Source of the DNA: an uncultured Clostridia bacterium
GTDB lineage: Bacteria; Bacillota; Clostridia; TANB77; CAG-508
Length of the DNA: 11,440 nucleotides
Direction of reading: 5' to 3'
Assembly: GCA_944393755.1 (NCBI GenBank)
Contig: CALYBF010000040.1
Location: forward strand, 1-11,440
Shown here: piece by piece, positions 1 through 7,432 of the stretch
Position numbering within the stretch: position 1 is the first letter of the stretch
How the letters are laid out: each line of letters opens with the position of its first letter
Made by a program: the position numbers and the translations under genes
Notes under the pieces: generated by a model
What the model saw: the letters and a program-made list of their open reading frames with translations, nothing else
Database searches by the model: none
What the model was told of the DNA's origin: nothing

Positions 1-348
1 GAGTTTTGCTTACTCTTGTCTACTGTTCATTTACTTTTTTATGAAATTTTTGTTGCATTTCAAATGAAATTTCCGGGTTTTTTTAAACGCAAGTGGGGCT
101 TGTCAAGTGAAAAGTTAAATTTAATTATATAAAAAGATAAAAAAAGCACGATTCAATACCGTTACAATAATGTTACATCACGAAAATATACTATATTTAT
201 ATTTAAAAAAATTATTTAAATTAAAATAAAAAGTAAATATAGTGCTTTTGATGGCAAATATACTTACTTATTTTTGATACAAATTTTTTATATTAAGTTT
301 TGATTAAAGCTATATTACAAGCTTTTTATTTATTTTAACTTTCAAAAT
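1..348. other. AT-rich gene-free region downstream of hydA
   Basis: I see no credible gene here on either strand; all reading frames are short. The stretch is very AT-rich and holds several inverted repeats. A 10-base pair, ACTATATTTA (190-199) and TAAATATAGT (234-243), is exact. An 8-base pair, AAAAGCAC (142-149) and GTGCTTTT (242-249), encloses it, so the two right arms abut and overlap by two bases. A short hairpin AAAGCT/AGCTTT (306-325) followed by T's could be a weak plus-strand terminator. TTGACA on the minus strand (101-106) has no convincing -10 partner. The region may hold the 3' end of the hydrogenase transcript or an unrecognised RNA, but nothing firm can be said. Confidence 0.5.
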
Positions 349-379
349 GAGACAAATAATGGGTGTCCCATTATGTCTC
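349..379 (-). terminator. Hairpin terminator overlapping the hydA stop codon
   Basis: On the minus strand GAGACA pairs with TGTCTC and an inner TAATGGG pairs with CCCATTA, around a three-base loop. The hydA stop codon TAA lies inside the left arm. Only a short T run (ATTTTG) follows, so it is a moderate intrinsic terminator, or a 3' stabilising hairpin, for the hydCBA transcript. Confidence 0.6.
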
Positions 380-2128
380 AAAATTGTATTTTTCTCTTTT
401 TTCATAGTGTGTATGTAATAATTTGTGTGCTTTTTCTCCTCCAGCTTCACCTAAATAGTCTTTATATATTTTTTGAAGTATTGGGTTTTCGTGTGATTTT
501 CTAATTGTTGATTTTTCATCTATTGTATATATACTATCTGCACGTAATTTTCTTACATCTTCTTCTGCTCTTGTTTTTGATCTTTTGATTGGTTGACCAC
601 CACCCATTATACATCCCCCTGGGCAGGCCATTATTTCTACAAATTGATAATCTGCTTTTCCTGATTTTACTTCTTCTAATATTTCTCTTGCGTTTTTTAG
701 TCCACTTGCTGCGACTACTTTTATTTCTTTTCCTGCTATATTTACAGTTGCTTTTTTAATTCCTTTTCCGCCTCTTACTGCTTCAAATTCTATTTTTTCT
801 AAACTCTCTCCTGTTAACATATCTCCTGCTGTTCTTAATGCTGCTTCCATTACTCCACCTGTTGCTCCAAATATTGCTGCTGCTCCTGTTGCTTCTCCCA
901 TTGGGTTATCAAATTTACTATCTTCTAATTTTGTAAATTCAATATTTGCTTGTTTAATCATCCTTGATAATTCTCTTGTTGTTATTACATTATCTACATT
1001 ATAAAGTCCGTCATTTTGCATTTCTGGTCTTATTGCTTCAAATTTTTTAGCAACACAAGGCATTATTGATATTACATATATTTTACTTGGGTCAATTCCT
1101 TGTTTTTCAGCATAATAAGATTTTAAAATTGCTCCAAACATTTGATGTGGTGATTTACAGCTTGATAAATGTGGTAATAATTCTGGATAGTTTTCTTCTA
1201 TATAACGTACCCAACCTGGACAACAAGATGTAAACATTGGAATATTATCATTATTTTTAAATCTTTCTACAAATTCTGTTGCTTCTTCCATAATTGTAAA
1301 GTCTGCTCCTGTATTTGTATCAAATACTTTATCAATTCCCATCCTTTTTAGAGCTGTTACCATTTTTCCTTCTACATTTGTTCCAATATCCATACCGAAT
1401 TCTTCACCTAATGCTACTCTAATTGATGGTGCTGTTTGTGCTATTACAAATGTATCGGGGTCTTTTATTTTTGCCCAAGCTTCTTTTATTGTTTCTTTTT
1501 CGTGAAGTGCTCCTGTAGGGCACGCTTCTATACATTGACCACAAAATGTACAGTTTACATCATTTAAACTATGGTCTCCAACTGTTGATATACAAGATTC
1601 AAACCCTCTATTTATACAGTCTATTGCTCCTATTCCTTGTACATTTTTACATGTTGCAACACATCTTCTACATAATATACATTTATTAAAATCTCTAACT
1701 AATGCTGGTGATTTATCATCTATTTTGTGTTTTGTCATCTCTCCTGGATATTCTACGTGTAAAACGTTGAATTTTGTAGCGAGTGTTTGTAATTCACAGT
1801 TTCCTGAACGTGTACAAGTTAAGCAATCTTTTGCGTGATTTGATATTATTAAATCTAAAACTGTTCTTCTTGCTTCTAATACATTTGGTGTATGAGTATG
1901 TACTACCATACCTTCTTCTACTGTTTGAATACAAGATGTTGCAAAACCACGTCTACCTTCCACCTCAACTATACACATCCTACAGTCTCCCATTTCGTTT
2001 ATGTCTTTTAAAAAACATAATGTTGGAATATCTATTCCAGCAGATTTTGCAGCTTCAAGTATTGTAGTTCCTGCTTTTGCTTTTACAGTTTCTCCATCTA
2101 TTGTTAATGTAACCATTTTTTCTTCCAT
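371..2128 (-). CDS. hydA: [FeFe] hydrogenase catalytic subunit HydA
   Basis: This is the catalytic subunit of a cytoplasmic [FeFe] hydrogenase that makes or oxidises H2 at the H-cluster, 585 residues long. In order it shows an N-terminal [2Fe-2S] ferredoxin-like domain (C38, C49, C52, C66), the His-Cys3 [4Fe-4S] site (H98, C102, C105, C111), a two-cluster ferredoxin domain (C150/153/156/160 and C193/196/199/203), then the H-cluster domain. The three H-cluster signatures are all present: TSCCPGW (300-306), MPCVAKK (356-362) and EIMACPGGCIMGGGQP (498-513), supplying C303, C358, C502 and C506, with C302 as the likely proton-relay cysteine. The start is supported by GGAGG seven bases upstream. 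Its neighbours hydB and hydC make it the HydA of a HydABC complex, in which H2 chemistry is coupled to NAD(H) and ferredoxin. Bifurcation is inferred from subunit make-up, not shown. No in-frame CGG and no frame break occur. Confidence 0.95.
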   Translation of the reverse strand: MEEKMVTLTIDGETVKAKAGTTILEAAKSAGIDIPTLCFLKDINEMGDCRMCIVEVEGRRGFATSCIQTVEEGMVVHTHTPNVLEARRTVLDLIISNHAKDCLTCTRSGNCELQTLATKFNVLHVEYPGEMTKHKIDDKSPALVRDFNKCILCRRCVATCKNVQGIGAIDCINRGFESCISTVGDHSLNDVNCTFCGQCIEACPTGALHEKETIKEAWAKIKDPDTFVIAQTAPSIRVALGEEFGMDIGTNVEGKMVTALKRMGIDKVFDTNTGADFTIMEEATEFVERFKNNDNIPMFTSCCPGWVRYIEENYPELLPHLSSCKSPHQMFGAILKSYYAEKQGIDPSKIYVISIMPCVAKKFEAIRPEMQNDGLYNVDNVITTRELSRMIKQANIEFTKLEDSKFDNPMGEATGAAAIFGATGGVMEAALRTAGDMLTGESLEKIEFEAVRGGKGIKKATVNIAGKEIKVVAASGLKNAREILEEVKSGKADYQFVEIMACPGGCIMGGGQPIKRSKTRAEEDVRKLRADSIYTIDEKSTIRKSHENPILQKIYKDYLGEAGGEKAHKLLHTHYEKREKYNFET

Positions 2129-2146
2129 TACTTTTCCTCCCTATTT

Positions 2147-4003
2147 TTAACTTATTGCATGAAATGGGCAAGTTGCTATACAAGTACCACATTTAATACA
2201 TAAATTAGGATCTATTCTTCTTTTATCTCTTCCTTCACCTTTTATTGCATCTACTGGACAATGTTTTTGACATAGCCCACAACCTTTACATTTTTCTTCA
2301 TCTATTCCTATTTTTGCTAAAGCCTTACACTCTTGTGTTCTACAAGCTTTATCTATTGCGTGTTCTTTAAACTCTTCTCTAAAATAGTTTAATGTACTAA
2401 TTACTGGGTTTGGTGCACTTTGTCCTAGTCCACATATACTTGCTTTTTGGATATTTTTTGCTAATGTTTCTAATCTATATATGTCTGATTCTTCTCCTTC
2501 TCCATTACATAGTTTTTCTAATATCTCAAGCATTCTTTTTGTTCCTATTCTACAAGGTGTACATTTTCCACAGCTTTCACTTACTGTAAATTCTAAATAG
2601 AATTTTGCTAAGGATACCATACATTTAGTATCATCCATTACAATTAATCCACCTGAACCCATCATTGAACCTATTTCTTTTAATGATTCATAATCTATTG
2701 GTGTGTCTAAATGCTGTTTTGGAATACAACCACCAGAAGGTCCACCTGTTTGTGCTGCTTTAAAGTCTCTTCCATTTGGTATTCCTCCACCTATATCATA
2801 TATTATTTCTCTTAATGTTGTTCCCATTGGTACTTCTACTAAACCAATATTATTTACATTTCCACCTAATGCAAATACTTTAGTTCCTTTTGATTTTTCT
2901 GTTCCTATTGATGAATACCAACTTGAACCTTTTAATATTATTTGTGCTATATTTGCATATGTTTCTACATTATTAATTAAAGTAGGTTTTCCCCACAAAC
3001 CTGATGCTGCAGGATATGGTGGTTTTACTCTTGGTTGACCACGTTTTCCTTCTATTGATTCTAATAATGCTGTTTCTTCACCACATACAAATGCTCCTGC
3101 TCCTAATCTTATTTCTATATCAAAATCAAAACCTGTTCCAAATATATTTTTACCAAGTATTCCATATTCTCTTGCCTGATTAATTGCAATTTCTAATCTT
3201 TTTACAGCTATTGGATATTCTGCTCTTACATATATAAAGCCTTTATTTGCTCCTATTGTATATCCTGCAATTTCCATTGCCTCTAAAACAGAGTGAGGGT
3301 CTCCTTCTAATATGCTTCTATCCATAAATGCTCCTGGGTCTCCTTCATCTGCATTACAAACAACGTATTTTTGGTCAGCTTCATTTGCTTTAGTTAGTTC
3401 CCATTTCTTGCCTGTAGGAAAGCCTGCTCCACCTCTACCACGAAGTCCTGATTTTGTAACAACGTCTATTACTTCTTCTGGCTTCATAGAAGTTAAAACT
3501 TTTTCTAATGCTTTATATCCATCAAAAGCAAGATATTCATCAATATCTTCTGGATTAATCATCCCACAATTTTTTAGGGCAATTCTTTTTTGTTTTTTGT
3601 AGAAATTTAATTCATCTAATGAATTTACAACTTTTCCATCTATGTCCTTACAAAGTAGTCTTTGCACTAATTCCCCTTTTACTATATGTGTTTCTATAAT
3701 CTCTTCACAATCTTCAGGTTTTACATTTGCATAAAAAGTATCTTCTGGTCTTATTATTACAATTGGACCTTTTGCACATAAACCAAAACATCCTGTTTTG
3801 ATTACTCTTACATTTTCTATATTTTTTTCTTTTAATATTTTTCTAAAATTTTCTAAAATTTCAGGTGATTTAGAAGATGTACAACCTGTTCCGTGGCATA
3901 CTAAAATATGTTTTTCTCTAGTGTCTGCTTTGGTATTTACTCTTAAATCTAATTCTTTTCTTTTTTCTTCACTTATTTTATGAAGTTCTTCTAAAGTTTT
4001 CAT
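2147..4003 (-). CDS. hydB: NAD(H)- and FMN-binding hydrogenase subunit HydB (NuoF-like)
   Basis: This is the flavoprotein subunit that exchanges electrons with NAD(H) in the HydABC complex, 618 residues. The N-terminal thioredoxin-like [2Fe-2S] domain has C36, C41, C72 and C76. The NuoF-type FMN/NADH domain follows, with the glycine-rich motif GLRGRGGAGFPTGKKW at 186-201 and CNADEGDPGAFMDR near 216-229. A [4Fe-4S] site uses C478, C481, C484 and C524. A C-terminal two-cluster ferredoxin (C572/575/578/582 and C602/605/608/612) is typical of HydB and absent from plain NuoF. A Cys pair at 554 and 559 lies just before it. AGGAGG sits five to six bases before ATG. The gene lies between hydC and hydA with gaps of under 20 bases, so the three are one operon. 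Confidence 0.95.
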   Translation of the reverse strand: MKTLEELHKISEEKRKELDLRVNTKADTREKHILVCHGTGCTSSKSPEILENFRKILKEKNIENVRVIKTGCFGLCAKGPIVIIRPEDTFYANVKPEDCEEIIETHIVKGELVQRLLCKDIDGKVVNSLDELNFYKKQKRIALKNCGMINPEDIDEYLAFDGYKALEKVLTSMKPEEVIDVVTKSGLRGRGGAGFPTGKKWELTKANEADQKYVVCNADEGDPGAFMDRSILEGDPHSVLEAMEIAGYTIGANKGFIYVRAEYPIAVKRLEIAINQAREYGILGKNIFGTGFDFDIEIRLGAGAFVCGEETALLESIEGKRGQPRVKPPYPAASGLWGKPTLINNVETYANIAQIILKGSSWYSSIGTEKSKGTKVFALGGNVNNIGLVEVPMGTTLREIIYDIGGGIPNGRDFKAAQTGGPSGGCIPKQHLDTPIDYESLKEIGSMMGSGGLIVMDDTKCMVSLAKFYLEFTVSESCGKCTPCRIGTKRMLEILEKLCNGEGEESDIYRLETLAKNIQKASICGLGQSAPNPVISTLNYFREEFKEHAIDKACRTQECKALAKIGIDEEKCKGCGLCQKHCPVDAIKGEGRDKRRIDPNLCIKCGTCIATCPFHAIS

Positions 4004-4012
4004 ATTTACCTC

Positions 4013-4519
4013 CTATTTTGCTTGTTTTTCTTTTTCTATTAATTCATCTAAAACTTGGTCTAATTTTTGAACACTTGCTTTACCATATACTTCGCCATTT
4101 ACAGTAAATACTGGTGCTAAACCACAAGCTCCAACACATCTTGTTTGTTCTATTGTAAACAAACCGTCTTTAGTTGTTTCTCCTTCTTTTATTTTTAGCC
4201 TATCTACTAATCTATCCATTATTTTTTGAGAACCTTTAACAAAGCATGCTGTTCCTAAACATACTGATATTTTATATTTTCCTTGTGGTTCTAATGAAAA
4301 TCTCGAATAAAAAGTAACTACTCCATATATTTCTGCCATTGGCACATTTAAAAATTCTGATAATTCTTTTTGTATGTGCATTGGCACATAACCATAATGT
4401 TCTTGGACTTCATTTAGCATTTGAATTAAATTGTCTTTTTCTGGTAAATACTCCTTAAATAATTTTTCTAGAAATAAATCTTTTTTTCCTTGGCAATCAC
4501 ATTTCTTTTTTTCTTCCAT
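4013..4519 (-). CDS. hydC: Hydrogenase [2Fe-2S] subunit HydC (NuoE-like)
   Basis: This is the small thioredoxin-fold electron-transfer subunit of the HydABC hydrogenase, 168 residues, the usual size for NuoE/HydC. The four [2Fe-2S] ligands are C87 and C92 (in SVCLGTAC) and C128 and C132 (in TRCVGACGLAP). The N-terminal helical part with YGYVP and the GVVTFYSRF stretch is also typical. It is the first gene of the hydCBA operon. GGGAGG lies six bases before ATG, and a promoter is visible at 4561-4589. The stop codon TAG falls within the hydB ribosome-binding region, so the two genes are closely coupled. C7 and C9 near the N-terminus are not part of the known cluster site. Confidence 0.94.
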   Translation of the reverse strand: MEEKKKCDCQGKKDLFLEKLFKEYLPEKDNLIQMLNEVQEHYGYVPMHIQKELSEFLNVPMAEIYGVVTFYSRFSLEPQGKYKISVCLGTACFVKGSQKIMDRLVDRLKIKEGETTKDGLFTIEQTRCVGACGLAPVFTVNGEVYGKASVQKLDQVLDELIEKEKQAK

Positions 4520-4560
4520 TATCTTCCTCCCTCTTAAGAGTTTATTACTAAGATAAATAG

Positions 4561-4589
4561 ATTATATCAAAGCTAGGAATTTTATACAA
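4561..4589 (-). promoter_or_regulatory. Promoter of the hydCBA operon
   Basis: On the minus strand a perfect -10 TATAAT (4561-4566) lies 17 bases from a -35 TTGTAT (4584-4589, four of six matches to TTGACA). It reads towards hydC, leaving a leader of about 35 bases. It is divergent from the plus-strand promoter at 4608-4636. I see no clear Rex-type box. Confidence 0.7.
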
Positions 4590-4607
4590 CTATTTTTTCA
4601 ATTTTTA

Positions 4608-4636
4608 TTGACAATTTTCTACAAAAATGTCAAAAT
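4608..4636 (+). promoter_or_regulatory. Promoter of the DUF4190 gene, within a TTGACA/TGTCAA dyad
   Basis: A perfect -35 TTGACA (4608-4613), a 17-base spacer and CAAAAT (4631-4636, four of six matches) form a sigma-A-type promoter ahead of the gene at 4675. The segment 4608-4633 is itself a near-perfect inverted repeat (TTGACAATTTT / AAAAATGTCAA around CTAC), so it could also bind a dimeric regulator. Confidence 0.6.
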
Positions 4637-4674
4637 AGAATTACAGAATTAAAAAATGTAAAGGGGTGAAAAAA

Positions 4675-4941
4675 ATGGACGAAAACAAAACTGAAAGCAA
4701 AGGACTTAGCATTGCTTCTATGGTATTAGGTATAGTTTCTGTTGTTCTATGTTGTTTTGCTTATATTTCAATACCTTGTGCAATACTTGCAATTATATTT
4801 GGTATTGTTGGTATGAAAAAAGGTGGAAAAGGTATGGGTATTGCAGGTCTAGTTCTTGGAATTATAGCACTTGCTTTATACGCATTAGCAGTTATAGGTG
4901 TATTATCTTTAGGAACTGCTGTTGGTTCTTCTTTACTATAA
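4675..4941 (+). CDS. Small DUF4190-type membrane protein
   Basis: This is an 88-residue protein with a charged N-terminus, two hydrophobic helices (about residues 11-38 and 51-80) and a short KKGGKG loop between them (around 40-46). The repeated pattern SIASMVLGIVSVVL ... GMGIAGLVLGIIALAL is typical of DUF4190 proteins. The function of the family is unknown; location in the cytoplasmic membrane is inferred. I chose ATG at 4675 because AAGGGG lies eight bases upstream; a GTG at 4666 in the same frame overlaps that ribosome-binding site. A promoter precedes it and a strong terminator follows. A DUF2752 gene lies downstream. Confidence 0.8.
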   Translation: MDENKTESKGLSIASMVLGIVSVVLCCFAYISIPCAILAIIFGIVGMKKGGKGMGIAGLVLGIIALALYALAVIGVLSLGTAVGSSLL

Positions 4942-4957
4942 TCAACAATAAAAATAT

Positions 4958-5004
4958 AAATAAATCGCAATTTGATTTTTATTGCGATTTATTTTAACTT
5001 TTTT
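4958..5004 (+). terminator. Intrinsic terminator after the DUF4190 gene
   Basis: A perfect 13-base stem (4958-4970 with 4982-4994) with an 11-base loop is followed by TTTT and then TTTTTT (4999-5004). It lies between the two small membrane-protein genes, so the downstream DUF2752 gene depends on read-through or on an unseen promoter. Confidence 0.85.
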
Positions 5005-5017
5005 ATGGAGAAAATTT

Positions 5018-5423
5018 ATGAAACTTATTAACAAAAAATATTCTAAATTAATATTAATTGAACTTTGTGTTATAATTTCTTTAGTTATAATATTTATTTT
5101 TGTGCATTCTTCATATGTAAATTTAATGCCTAGCTGTTATTGGCAAGAAAATTTTGGTATTTTATGCCCTAGTTGTCGGTGCTACTAGATGTATTATTAG
5201 CTTTTTTAATGGTGATTTTTCTACATCATTTTTATATAACCCATTTATGTTTATTTTAATAATCTATTTGTTTTTATTAAATATTTTATATATAATAAAT
5301 ACCATTTTAAATAAAAAATATTTAATAATTTTCTATCCAGAATGGTATTATGTTGTTATTTATTTTTCTTTATGGGCTATTTATACAATTATAAATAATA
5401 TCATTTCCATAAATCTCCATTAA
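5018..5423 (+). CDS. DUF2752 membrane protein, needs +1 frameshift at CGG
   Basis: This is a 134-residue membrane protein when the C at 5177 is skipped. The first frame runs 53 codons to CPSC, then meets CGG and soon a TAG. Skipping one base continues as G-ATRCIISFF and runs to TAA at 5421. The joined motif CPSCGATR (50-57) is the hallmark of DUF2752, and it straddles the break exactly. Hydrophobic segments are seen at about 9-32, 66-92 and 100-125. The family function is unknown. GGAG lies seven bases before ATG. The 3' end overlaps the convergent DUF84 gene by 23 bases. A simple pseudogene is possible, but the break has the same form as those in pyrD and pyrK. Confidence 0.82.
5177..5180 (+). 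other. CGGT +1 recoding site in the DUF2752 gene
   Basis: The frame reads AGT TGT CGG TGC and soon stops. Reading CGGT as one unit, or skipping C5177, gives TGT-(C)GGT-GCT-ACT-AGA, which is C-G-A-T-R. The glycine gained is a signature residue of the family. Confidence 0.8.
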
Positions 5424-5931
5424 TATGCCTTGTAAGTGCCATTATAAAGGCATTTTTTGTCAAGTCTATTCTTGTTATTTCTCCTTTGCTTAAATAACTA
5501 ATTCCACCCTGCCCTTTTCCTGTATCTTTTTTATCAAATAATCTATCCATTACTTTTCCAAGTTCTGTTTTTCTTATTTCTTCAATATATTTTTCAGGAA
5601 TTGGGAAACCTTGGCTTGTTCCCATACTTTGGAAGCCTTTGTTATCTTCTATTACAGCACAATTAATATCTATCCACTCACCTAAAAAATTTGTAATTCC
5701 CGCTTCACTTGCTATATAAAAATCAGCTTCTATTTTATTTTCTTTAGCATATTTTTTTAAATTTTTAATTCTATTTTTTGCTCCCATTATTATCTCAGAA
5801 TTTACAGGTTGATCAGAGACTTCTGAATCTACCGCTATTCCTTCTATTTCTACATTATTAAAATATCTTTCAAAAGCTTTTCTTGCTCCTTCTATTTTTC
5901 CTGGGTTTTTAGTTCCAATTAATATTTTCAT
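5401..5931 (-). CDS. DUF84 family inosine/xanthosine triphosphatase-like protein
   Basis: This 176-residue protein matches the DUF84/YjjX family of house-cleaning NTPases, which hydrolyse non-canonical nucleotides such as ITP and XTP. Visible family features are the N-terminal nucleotide-binding motif GTKNPGK (6-12), SDQP (39-42), a GAKNRI helix (50-55), SEAGI in place of an acidic-glycine motif (75-79), GFPIP (108-112) and the C-terminal GGISYLSKGEITR stretch ending in a helix with ALTRH. It is the last gene of the pyr cluster: the pyrD stop codon TAG is part of its TAGGGAG ribosome-binding site, about 12 bases from ATG. A nucleotide-sanitising enzyme at the end of a pyrimidine operon is plausible. 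The gene ends in TGA and overlaps the convergent DUF2752 gene. Confidence 0.83.
   Translation of the reverse strand: MKILIGTKNPGKIEGARKAFERYFNNVEIEGIAVDSEVSDQPVNSEIIMGAKNRIKNLKKYAKENKIEADFYIASEAGITNFLGEWIDINCAVIEDNKGFQSMGTSQGFPIPEKYIEEIRKTELGKVMDRLFDKKDTGKGQGGISYLSKGEITRIDLTKNAFIMALTRHINGDLWK
5425..5458 (+). terminator. Plus-strand terminator inside the end of the DUF84 gene
   Basis: ATGCCTT (5425-5431) pairs with AAGGCAT (5447-5453), followed by a run of T's to 5458. It starts two bases after the DUF2752 stop codon and would end that transcript, although it lies within the coding sequence of the opposing gene. Confidence 0.7.
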
Positions 5932-5947
5932 TTATTTTTATATCTCC

Positions 5948-6857
5948 CTAATTCATCTCCACTTTTCCTACAATGTCATTTATATTTTCTATATTGTGTT
6001 TTTCCATATAATTTTCTATTTCAGATATTACATTTAAACTAGTATATGGGTCTATGAAATTTCCTGCACCTATTGATATAGCACTTGCTCCTGCTAGCAT
6101 AAATTCGATTGCATCTTCTCCTTTTACAATTCCACCCATACCTAGAATTGGTATATCAACAGCTTTTGCTACATCATAAACCATCCTTACAGCAACAGGT
6201 CTAATTGCAGGCCCAGATAAACCGCCTGTGTTATTTGCTAGTACTGGTTTTCTTTTTTCTATATCTATTTTCATACCAAGTAAAGTATTGATTAAAGAAA
6301 CACCATCTGCTCCTCCGTCTTTTGCTCCTTTTGCAATTTCTGCTATATTTGCTACATTTGGTGTTAATTTTACAATTAAAGGTTTATTTAATACTTTTCT
6401 TACTTTTGATGTAACTTCTTTTACACCTTCATATGAACTACCAAATGCCATACAACCATTTTTTACATTTGGACAAGATAAATTAAGTTCTACACCATCT
6501 ATATCTAATGTATCTAATATTTTACATACATCTATATAATCTTCTATAGTACTTCCACAAGCATTTACAATAATTGCAGTATTAAATTTCTTTAGAAAAG
6601 GTAAATCATTTTCTGCAAAATATTCTACGCCTGGGTTTTGAAGTCCTATACTATTAAGCATTCCTGATGGTGTCTCACAAACTCTAGGTGGTTTATTTCC
6701 ACTTCTTGGTCTTATTGAAGTTCCTTTTGTTATTATTCCTCCGAAGTTTACCTAAATCAAAAAAATCACTATATTCTCTTCCATATCCAAATGTACCAGA
6801 TGCTACCGTTACTGGATTTTTCATCTTTATTCCTGCAAAATCTACACTTAAATTCAT
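5948..6857 (-). CDS. pyrD: Dihydroorotate dehydrogenase 1B catalytic subunit PyrD, needs +1 frameshift at CGG
   Basis: This oxidises dihydroorotate to orotate with FMN in the cytoplasm, the fourth step of UMP synthesis; class 1B enzymes pass electrons to PyrK and NAD+. With one base (6743) skipped it is 302 residues, the usual size. The 5' part encodes MNLSVDFAGIKMKNP ... FFDLGKL (1-38), then CGG. The next frame continues G-GIITKGTSIRPRSGNKPPR, a highly typical PyrD sequence. C128 in NLSCPNVK is the class 1 catalytic cysteine; the phosphate-binding part includes GMGGIVKGEDAIEF and the AISIGAGNF strand. The ATG overlaps the stop codon of the upstream gene by one base (TAATG). Without the shift, translation would stop soon after residue 40. 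PyrK, its partner, is in the same operon and has the same kind of break. Confidence 0.9.
6740..6743 (-). other. CGGA +1 recoding site in pyrD
   Basis: On the minus strand the frame reads AAA CTT CGG AGG. Skipping the C at 6743 gives AAA CTT (C)GGA GGA ATA ATA ACA, which is K-L-G-G-I-I-T. The site is codon 39. It is not a homopolymer run. Confidence 0.85.
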
Positions 6858-7414
6858 TATTTTAACCCTCCCATACCTTTTTCTTCTACTTTTTTTATTT
6901 GTTCATCTAAATTTAAATCAGACATTTTTTCTATAAATTTAATTACTTTTTCTTTATTTAAGTATTGTGGTTCTGTTTTATTTTCATCTATCATCATATA
7001 TTTTTCTAAATTTTTTATTGGAATAATATTATATTTTGGTATTAAAATATTATTTAAACAATCAAAATCATAATAATAATTATCATTATTTTTTATCACT
7101 TCGTCATATTCTTCTTTAAAGTATATATTATAAAAATAATAGTCAGTTAGTAAATGTAATAAATAGCCTCTCCAGTAGTCTTTAGTTAATTCTACTTTAC
7201 TATCATTTAAAAATAAATCTATATTTATTTCTCTTTTATATCCTTCCCATTTTCCATAATGTGTAATATTTTTTGTTTTTGATAATTCTGTCATTTCTTC
7301 ATTTAAATCTGGCATTATTGAACCTTTTAAAAATTCTTCTTCATTTATTTCTTGATTTTTATTTTTTTCTATATATTTTTTTCCAATTGCTATATGTGTT
7401 ACAAGACTTGGCAT
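6857..7414 (-). CDS. Zinc-dependent phospholipase C-like protein of unknown role
   Basis: This 185-residue protein resembles the small zinc-dependent phospholipase C-like family common in Clostridia. Its histidine and aspartate layout fits a metal site: H7 in MPSLVTHIAIG, D36 in GSIMPDL, H52, and H87 with D91 in the motif GYLLHLLTDYYFY. There is no signal peptide, so a cytoplasmic location is likely. The rest is rich in Asn, Lys and Tyr, and the C-terminal third looks helical and charged. The substrate is unknown; the family name does not prove phospholipase activity. It sits between pyrK and pyrD, 18 bases after the pyrK stop codon and overlapping the pyrD start by one base, so it is co-transcribed with pyrimidine genes. 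The G-run AGGGGGG lies about 12 bases before ATG, a rather long spacing. Confidence 0.6.
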   Translation of the reverse strand: MPSLVTHIAIGKKYIEKNKNQEINEEEFLKGSIMPDLNEEMTELSKTKNITHYGKWEGYKREINIDLFLNDSKVELTKDYWRGYLLHLLTDYYFYNIYFKEEYDEVIKNNDNYYYDFDCLNNILIPKYNIIPIKNLEKYMMIDENKTEPQYLNKEKVIKFIEKMSDLNLDEQIKKVEEKGMGGLK

Positions 7415-7432
7415 TTCTTTGTTGTTCCCCCC

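Noticed and set aside
4520..4665. A Rex (NADH-sensing) operator upstream of hydC.
   Set aside because: The TTGACA/TGTCAA dyad does not match the TTGTTAA-type Rex half-sites I would expect, so no regulator is named.
5948..6661. A short PyrD starting at the internal ATG at 6661.
   Set aside because: That start lies inside the barrel and would lose the first 65 residues. The missing N-terminus is present and perfect in the upstream frame.
6730..6750. GGAGG next to the pyrD break as a stimulator of prfB-like frameshifting.
   Set aside because: In prfB the Shine-Dalgarno-like element is upstream of the slippery codon. Here GGAGG is downstream and is just two glycine codons, and the other three sites lack it.
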